NCBI GenBank assembly: GCA_964017155.1
Contig: OZ024858.1
Span: forward strand, 23,308,157 to 23,372,156
Length of the DNA: 64,000 nt
Reading direction: 5' to 3'
Source of the DNA: Oasisia sp. SBJ-2009
Taxonomy: Eukaryota; Annelida; Polychaeta; Sabellida; Siboglinidae
Every line of letters begins with the position of its first letter. The first letter of the stretch is position 1. Below the pieces are notes generated by a model. The model was given only the letters and a program-made list of their open reading frames with translations, had not been told where the DNA came from and did not search any database. A program made the position numbers and the translations under genes. This document shows positions 47,901-56,900 of this stretch, piece by piece.

Positions 47901-50900
47901 CAGTCTGGCAGAACAGCATTATCTCAAAGTGTCAACACGATATCAATCACCATATATAAATCATCCATAATCAAGAGATATCGAGACCGACAGTCAACTG
48001 TCTGTAAGATGTCTTGTTTCATGGAATAGCCAGCAATCAACAGAAACTATAATCTATGTATATCAACAGTGATCTGTGTATGTAAACAGTGACATATGCA
48101 TACATATTTAGTCTCAGATACTACATATGCAGACATGTGTAGTGCAGTGTTACAGATATATGCAGTCTGCTGGTACATCAATACTTGCAAACGGCAGTGG
48201 TTTCCTTACAGTTCTAATATCTGATGGTGTGGATATGACAAACGGTACTATTCTGTTAGTACATGCAATATGTATCGTATATAATAACCAGGCATATATT
48301 AACATGTCACTCAAATAATTTTGGGGAAATGTGAGTGTTGTTTTCGAAACGGTGTGTATCCCAGCTTGAGCATTATTTCGTTTGCACATATGATGCAATG
48401 TAATTTGTGTCAACTGCGACTTAAGTGTAAACATTCTATGTGGCAAGCAATATAGTATACACTGTACGTGTCAACAGTGACTTTTGTTTGTAAACACTCT
48501 ATGTCTACATCAGTAATATAGGACCTTATCAGTAACTTAATCAGTTTGAGAAACAATGTAAATAACTGAGCCATCAAAATCAGCTATATTTTGAGCAGGT
48601 CAAGCACATTAGAATTGCATAAATTTGCACTGTAACTGGAGTCATGGCAACAAATCCACAGAAATTACTGTTTATAAAAAGGTCAACATATCTATGAAGA
48701 CAGCAACGAACCTGTTTGCGAGCGAGAGTGACCTCTAGTGGCTGTTTGTGTAGCGAGTGCCTCTGGGTAGCCACGGTTCTCGCTACTTCAAAGAAAATAA
48801 GACATGGTTAACGTAACTATCATTAAGGAATCTACCATCAACAACACTAATATTACTGTATCACAAAAAAAACATGCATTTTAAGTGTGCATTTTGCGGC
48901 GCAGAGCAGAAGGAGATGGGTAAGACAAGTGGAGACTGAGGGTGGATACAGAGACGAGAAAACAGTGGTAAGAGAGGGTCCATACACTTCTGGATATTTG
49001 AAATTCAAGGCTATTCAAGACTTTACAAGGCTATTAAAAAAAAAATCCAAGACTGTTTTAACGACATATGTACTTTTAAGCGCAGTAAATTAAGCTAACA
49101 TTACAATTTTTACTCGACTAAGAAAGCAATGGTGCCAACCACAATGAAATGCCAATTGCCCAATGTGCACATAAGTTATTTTTGTGCGTAGGCTTTTCCA
49201 TTTCTGGCTGTTATTCGTCACAACAATTGAGTCAAAACAATATTTTATTGACCACAATTAAATTCAAGACTTTTCAAGACTACTTTGTAAAATTCAAAGA
49301 TTTCAAGGCCTTGAATTTGGTCAAATAAAATTCAAGGCTTTTCAAGACTTGGGCCCTGTATGGACCTTGCTTAATTTATACAGGTAGAGACAGTGTCACA
49401 GTGTAGAGAGATGTCAACAAGACAGGTGTTCAGACAGCTAAATTTGCAAGAACACTGCAGTAGACCAGGGCAGATGGATACGACGCATAGTAGGGGTGGA
49501 GCGAACCAAGTGATGGGGACTCCACCCTACAAGGGATCAAGGGAAGATGAAGATTGAGCGTTCCATTGTATTAACCCCTTGCCCTTCCACCCAGCCCTTT
49601 AGCCATGGTATAGTATTGCCAGTCTTGAATAAAAAACTTTAGCATGTTAAGGGCTTGTCAACATTTTTCGAAGCGCACAAACTGTATGCTGGGAGGGGTC
49701 AGAGGCTTCCATGCTTTTTCTTCTGAAAACAGGAGGAGCGAGAAAGTGCTGCCAGGGACTGCTGTACACCATTCATGTGCAGCGAAAGACTCATGTATTT
49801 TCTATTATAATTAAATACACGTAAAACTGTTGTAGCTTGCTTGCTATTGTTGGTATAAATCACAACCAACATTTTTAGTGTACTGTTTGGGGAAAGGGTC
49901 AAGAAAAGGCGTACTTTTATGTTGACTATTATGAATGGCCCTCTAAATTACCATACTTCAGTTTTGAAGATTCAAAAAAGAACTACTGGTATTTAAGAAA
50001 CCCCTTTGATGATTCATACTGAGGCATGTTTTTTTTATTATAATATTCAACTCATATGGGTGCCTCTTAAAATCTGTAACCATAAATTTTAATCCTTGAC
50101 TTCAGTCGGGGAAACAACTGAAATCACAAATAATTTTTTTTATTTGTTGATAATATAAAATTATAAATAATTGATAATATAGCAACTCGCATAAATTGGG
50201 TGGAGGTGATATGTACCTTTACTGTCTCTGAATGTCACAAACGCCTGGCTTTCATCACCAATGAGTGGAAAGAGAATGTAATCGATGGTGCCTCCTCCAT
50301 GTCTCCGACTCTTAAAGTGCTTCAGCAAGTCTTGTTTGGTACATGCTGGAGGTATGTTCTTCACCGTTATACCGGCCACCATGTTTCCCCAGTGTCACTG
50401 CAAATAATGTCAGATACAAAATTAATCAATGCTATTGTCATGCCAGCACAAAATATGGTGATATGTTTGTCTAGTTTCTTGCCGTCTGCTAGGTGTTATA
50501 TTAAACATATCATGTACCTTCAGGTCCCTTAAGTAGGACTCTGGCTGGAACAAACTCCATATGCAATACCTGGATAAATGTACAGCTTGTACACGTAATT
50601 ATGTCATTTACTCACATGTAACACGTTGAAAATGGTTGTTTGCCCGCTGTCACAAACAGAATGGACTCAGTGTACACTACTGATACCTGACCTTAAATCT
50701 GCAGTTCAACTAACATCAAATGTCTGTGATACTGGGCCAGTTTGGTTTGTTTTTATTATTATCTAGCTGAGTTTGGTTGAAATTCTGATTAAATTACTGA
50801 AATACTGTTACCTTTATTGAATACGAGCCTGACGTCAATCATTACAAGTGAACTTCTCTTTGCAGTAATGTGGGAATACGTTTGTGGTTTATTTCGTTAT

Positions 50901-53900
50901 CAGGTCCCTATGTTTGACCATCTATGATTAATCTCTGATAACATTAATAGGGTAAACAGTCTAAACACAATATTGGTTTCATTTCAAGCAAGGTATCCAT
51001 CAAAGCATTGCATGACATCATCATTTATTTGTTAGTATCACAGGCAATATGATCTTCAGATATGATTATAAGCTCTGTAGTTACACAGCAATTTAGTAGT
51101 CCATACAACTGGTTGTCTTAAGTAATTAAAATGATAAATCAAACCCATTTCTCTTCACAGATGCAGTGTAAGAAGACTCCCACATATGACATTACTGGCC
51201 TGCTAAATTGGACACATGTTTGACAGGCTTAGGGAATTTTTCATAAATCATATTAAATGTTTCATTTCTTAAACCAGTTGGTACCACGGATTAGCATTAA
51301 AAACAACGGAAATGTTTTGATGATGACTCACAATTTTTTTTAATTAACCAACCATTTCCCCTGCAATTTTTTTATTTTAAAGGCATCTCCTCAGTTTGAC
51401 TTTCTGCTCATCTCATTTCAAATTCCCCTGGCCAAAAAAACTTATGCAGTATCCAGATGACATAACATACTTGCTTGACCGTGTTACTTTCTGAACGTAG
51501 TTTTGGTAAAAAAAATGGTCAAACTATGAGTCTATGAACAATTTTAATTCTATATGTAGATCGAAGCAATTCTCAAACTTGGTGCCTTCATGTGAATATC
51601 CACTTGTTTCATGTTGATGATGTCAACTTTATTATTTCTCTTATCTAGTATCTTCTCTTTCTCAAAATAAATCTGACTGATGAGTTGAGCAGTGTTTAAG
51701 GCTAGACGTCATCCAGCAACTGGCTTAGCAAATTATCAGATATGATTCCCAACGACAGTTCTCTTGACAATTTAAACAAATATGCATAAATTTTTCTATA
51801 AACCATCTGCAGATATTACGCAAACTGTTCACATATTTTATAACTGGACAAGCAAGAACTGGCTTTTGATCACATAAGCCAGTCGAGGAAGCACATTAAA
51901 ATAACCATCACTGATGTGGGCTTAAGAATTTGTTTACAATAACCACTCAAACCAAGCTATCTAAAACAATCAACTTTTGGCACAGGATTGATTACAAATA
52001 GACAGACTAATTCACGCCTACTCACCAGTGAGTCTTTGACTGTTGGTGGTGCTGCCATCTACTGGACTCTGCAGAACTCTTAAAACTGACAGAACTAAAA
52101 ATACAGAAATCATATCCTGACAAGCGCACAAACAAAACAGCAGAGCAATATTTTATATAAATAATAACATTATGCAAAACAAAATACCGCATCTATACCA
52201 AGTAGCCTGCTCTCTATATAAACTAAAATTCACAAATGATATTATGCATTACGTATCCAACAGTAGAAGCATTGCTTTATTAAGAATTCATGGTTTACAA
52301 ATCAAAGCAAAATTATAGATATGTAATTATGTATATGCCTAGCAGTGTACAAAATTAAATAAGACAAATATTGTATTGTTAGTATTGTGCAAAACTACAA
52401 GCGGCAACTGAATACATGGAAATGAAACGAGGAAAAACCAAGGAGACTCACTACGCAGATGCAATGCTACATCACTAACATATAAGCAAGCATGCGACAA
52501 CAAAACAGAAGAAATCTTCTCCATTTTTACATGTGTCACATAAAACACCAACAAACAACAGTGACGCTGTGTCTGCAATAATTTTTAATTCCATTTCCGG
52601 TGCATATGGTACACAATTTCACATCACATTTGAGCCCACTTGTCACAGATTTACACTGCTGCGATCCACAAAACACCGACAGCGACAGGCTATAAAAATG
52701 GGTCAGAGGTATCCACATACACATCAACTCTTAACATATCCATCGTGAGCGTTAACTGTCAGTACTGCACACACGAAGCAAGCATTAATGTAGACTACAG
52801 CCACTGCCGTCACTCACTGGCAGGTACACATGATAACAGAGAGAAGACATGGCTTACCACACGGCACAGAGTATCCAGAAACCCGCCACACAATGGTGAG
52901 CATAAGCAGAAGAAACACAAACCAGCGACCCACAGCGGCAGAGGGAAATACGAGCCAGAGGGGGACTGCAAAATACGTGCCCAGTAGGTAATCAAACCGC
53001 AGCTGCCGTTTTTATTAAACCCAGCACGTCGTGGAAATGACGCCTTCCATCAATCTGGTGTTGAGGGAGACGTAGTCAGGGGGAGGATCCATATTCATGG
53101 AGGAAGAGTGTCCCATTTCCAGGCACCTTGTTTCCTCCGCGTGTTTAGCTATAGCTGATGATGTACTGGGTATGTTTTTTCCTTTCCCCCCAGTGACATC
53201 ACAGAGGGATCAGTCTGCTTACTGCAAGGTGTTTGAATAAACCTGTCACGTTCCATGGAGACAGGGGTGGGGGTGGGGGGTGGGGGGTCGGGGCATGGGG
53301 GGTGGGGGGGGATTTGGGGGGGGGGTGGGGTTGATCGCCCCCTGCCCAGTAGGGGCATTTCACTGGGCAGGGGGATAAGCAGAAACAGACAGCCGGCATT
53401 TGGTCACTGTTTTGTTTTTTTAAACGGGAGGTTTTAATAAAATATCAATTACTTCAGGAACCATTGTGTATGATGCATTCAGTTATTGATTCTTTATTAG
53501 TAATGGATGAAGTGAGAACAAACTTTTAGATTTATTAGATATTTTTTATTAAAAAATGGTTACTATCTTTTCCATGCAACTACTTTCAACAGGAAGTAAA
53601 ACAGTTTTTATATAGCACAGTATCTGGTCCCCTGGACTGCTCAAAGCACTTCACACTTTACTTCCCGGACAGACCTGTTCAATCAAACACTGTGTCAACT
53701 CCTCTGTGAAGCATCCAGCCATATGCTACAATTAATGCGGGAAGGCTGCTCCACTACTGTTTATAGCCAGGTACTCATTTATACAGCTGAATGAACTGAA
53801 GCAATGTAGAGTGAAAAGACTTGAACCTGGGTTCTCTTAGTCGAGAGTCCGAAGCTCTACCCCTAAGTCATTGCACTCTACAGAGAGTGTAAGAAAGTAT

Positions 53901-56900
53901 GTTCAGCTGTCCATAATTATGTTGTTCATTTATTTAGTTCTCATGTGTGGAAATATGTACAGTACATAATGTTGACATCTCTGTATATGCAATGCATTAA
54001 CAAGTTGACCATTCACCACACTGTTTTGTTCTGTTGTCATGTAAAACACAAGACATGTATTGACCCATCTGTTTATCATGTCTGATGCATAGCTCCAATT
54101 GCAGTGCAATACACAGTGCTGCCAAACTAAAACTGCATGTTATTGAACTGAGTATTCACTTTGCATGCCAGGTAGTCTGGTGGTCTGCTTAGTCTATTTC
54201 AGCAAGAACAGGATATGTACAGGGCAAATGAGTTCAAGAGTGCGCCACTATCTGTCTGAATACCAACATATGGTAGTCATTTCATAATTAATGTAGAATT
54301 ATATATTAGTATTATTTGCATGTATCCTTTATTAAACCGTGATCAACAAATTGCAACACACTGTAATTGAGTGTAACAAATTTTGGTTTTCAGGTAAATC
54401 ACTGCAGAAGTCAACAGCAGCATACACCCAAACCAAGACATTTTTACGACACAAAACACATTTTTATTAAGAATAATATTTTCGCAAACAGCCACAGCAG
54501 TAATTGTAGACAAGAAAGATATTAATAATCTACAGCCCCCTTGGCAAGCACAAAGCAGTTGTCATTAAGAGCTGCAAGCAGTCTACAGGAACACTACAGT
54601 GCTTAAAGCAGACAGGGTAAGAACCTACATTCCACCTCCTCACTCACGGCACCGAGGGAAAGAAACACTAGGGACAGGAACCAACCCCAGACATATGCAA
54701 CTCAGGGAAAGCAGGTAACCCCCTTTTTGTCCGGGAAGGTTAGTAAGCATCAAACTTATGAACTGCAAACTTTATAAGCCAAGTTGACATACATGTCTTG
54801 ATGAAACTACTTGTCCACAAGGAGACTTGATGACGTTGAAAAAGAAATGTTTCCAGTTATGCATTGAGAAATTGGTAGAAATACTTGTAAAAACAGATAG
54901 GTCATAATGTGTAAGCGGGGAGATTTTGAAACTGGTACAGTGAGCCAGGGTACACTGTATTACTGTAACAGCAAAGAGTTTATATTTTGCTTGGAACAAA
55001 TTACAATTGTGTGAGCACTGGAGAATCTAACTCGAAAACATTCATTCGGGTTTGCTTTGGTGTGAAATCAACACCAATTGCAATATGGACAAATACGTAA
55101 CATTTATGAATCTATTAGAAATAGTTTTAAACTATAATAACATACATCAGAATTATGTCACTGGTTACTAGACCAGGGATTACGGCAGTATCCAGATTTT
55201 CAGAATAACTGTTTCACTAGCCTAACTATTTAGGTACATGAAGTCTAATAATATTTATAACACACAATTCAACATAATTATACCAAAGTGTGGTATACAA
55301 ACACGTACAACTCATACATTAATAACATGTTACACTTTGATATTTGAGTACACACATTTTTTACAAAACAACACCTTAGAAAGAACATGATCTTGACATG
55401 TGTGATAAAGATCAGAAGGACCAAGAATGTATAAGACGCAACATCAGGTAGGTGAAAAACAGGTATAGGCACTGATGTATGAAACTACTGTGTAGTGGTG
55501 TGTACCATATATTGGCATAACTGGCACCAACTTGTATCTTGTTCAATTGTCACCAAACACTCAGTAAAGGTGTTATGTACAGAACAATTTTGTAGACACT
55601 AGATAACTCAATATTTTAAAGGACAAAAAAAGGCTACGGCTTCGTGTCATACACCTAATAGAGTTTATACAAAGTAACAATTTCCACATATACTCAATTT
55701 TTTAACGTCAGCGGTTTACTCAGAATGTGACTTTAAAGTCTAAAATTCTAACGAAATCCACGATGGTCTAGACGCCGCCATAGGTGAAGGGTTTATTTGG
55801 CTTGGCCATTCAGCGCGCGGCATTCTATATCTCGGTCAGCTTCCGGCGACGCTGTTAAGGGTCAACAACTTCGAGTCTTCGACAGTTCGTTCAGTTGGTG
55901 TGACATCTAGCAGCTGCTTATAGACGTATATCTAAATCTGTGGTTAAATCTATGGTAAACTTTAGTAATTATGCCTTCGTGTTTGGCATACGGTTGCAAT
56001 AATAGTTGAAACAACCGGTAGTATTGAAGCAATGGATTCACACGTTGGTGATTTGCGGGCGTACTGTTTGGCACTTTGCTGGGTCCATTTTGAGGAGAAA
56101 TGCTTTGATGTAGACAAGTATCATCAGTTGATGGGATGATTTCAGCGATAACAATAATAGACAACTTTATATTTACCATCATCAGCATGTTACGCGCGTT
56201 GCCGAGTTGCAGCCATTTCATGACATGCAGGGAATCTACGTGGAGAGTGCCTCGATCACCGTCGTGACGTCATTCTTCGTCTAAGATGGGGTAGCGCATA
56301 AAATTTGGATGGCTGGGTGTTAAAAAATATTTTTCTGGTAAACCGCTGGCGTTAAAAAATTGAGTATACAGTGTATGTGGAAATTGTTACTTTATATTAA
56401 CTCTATTAGGTGTATGCCACGTAAAAGTTAACTTTGTTTGTCCTTTAACCTTTGTCCTTTATGCATGCAAATTATAACACATCCAGGATGGTATGCAAGT
56501 TGTAAATCATAAATTCACAATACTGTACGATTAAGACTTTGTATTCATAATTTATAACTTGCATATCTTCCAGGATAACTATTAGTTTTGCCAGATAAAG
56601 CGGGTGGCAATGTTAGTTTTATACAGGCAAGCTTCGTGCACCTTGCCACTAGTGGTTCATAGCTTATACAACTAAACCATTTAAAGTAATGTTAGGACCT
56701 AGGTAAACTTTGCATAATCACGTATTACCACCAGTATGTTAACAAGTGTTACCAGTTATTTGCATGACAGAGTAGAGTACTAAGTATATCACCCATCTAA
56801 TTATAGAATAAGTACTGGTAATGATTGTGTATTTAAATTTAATGAAACACAACATGAAACCTCATAAATTGTAATTCGGAAAACTCACATGGCCATCAAC

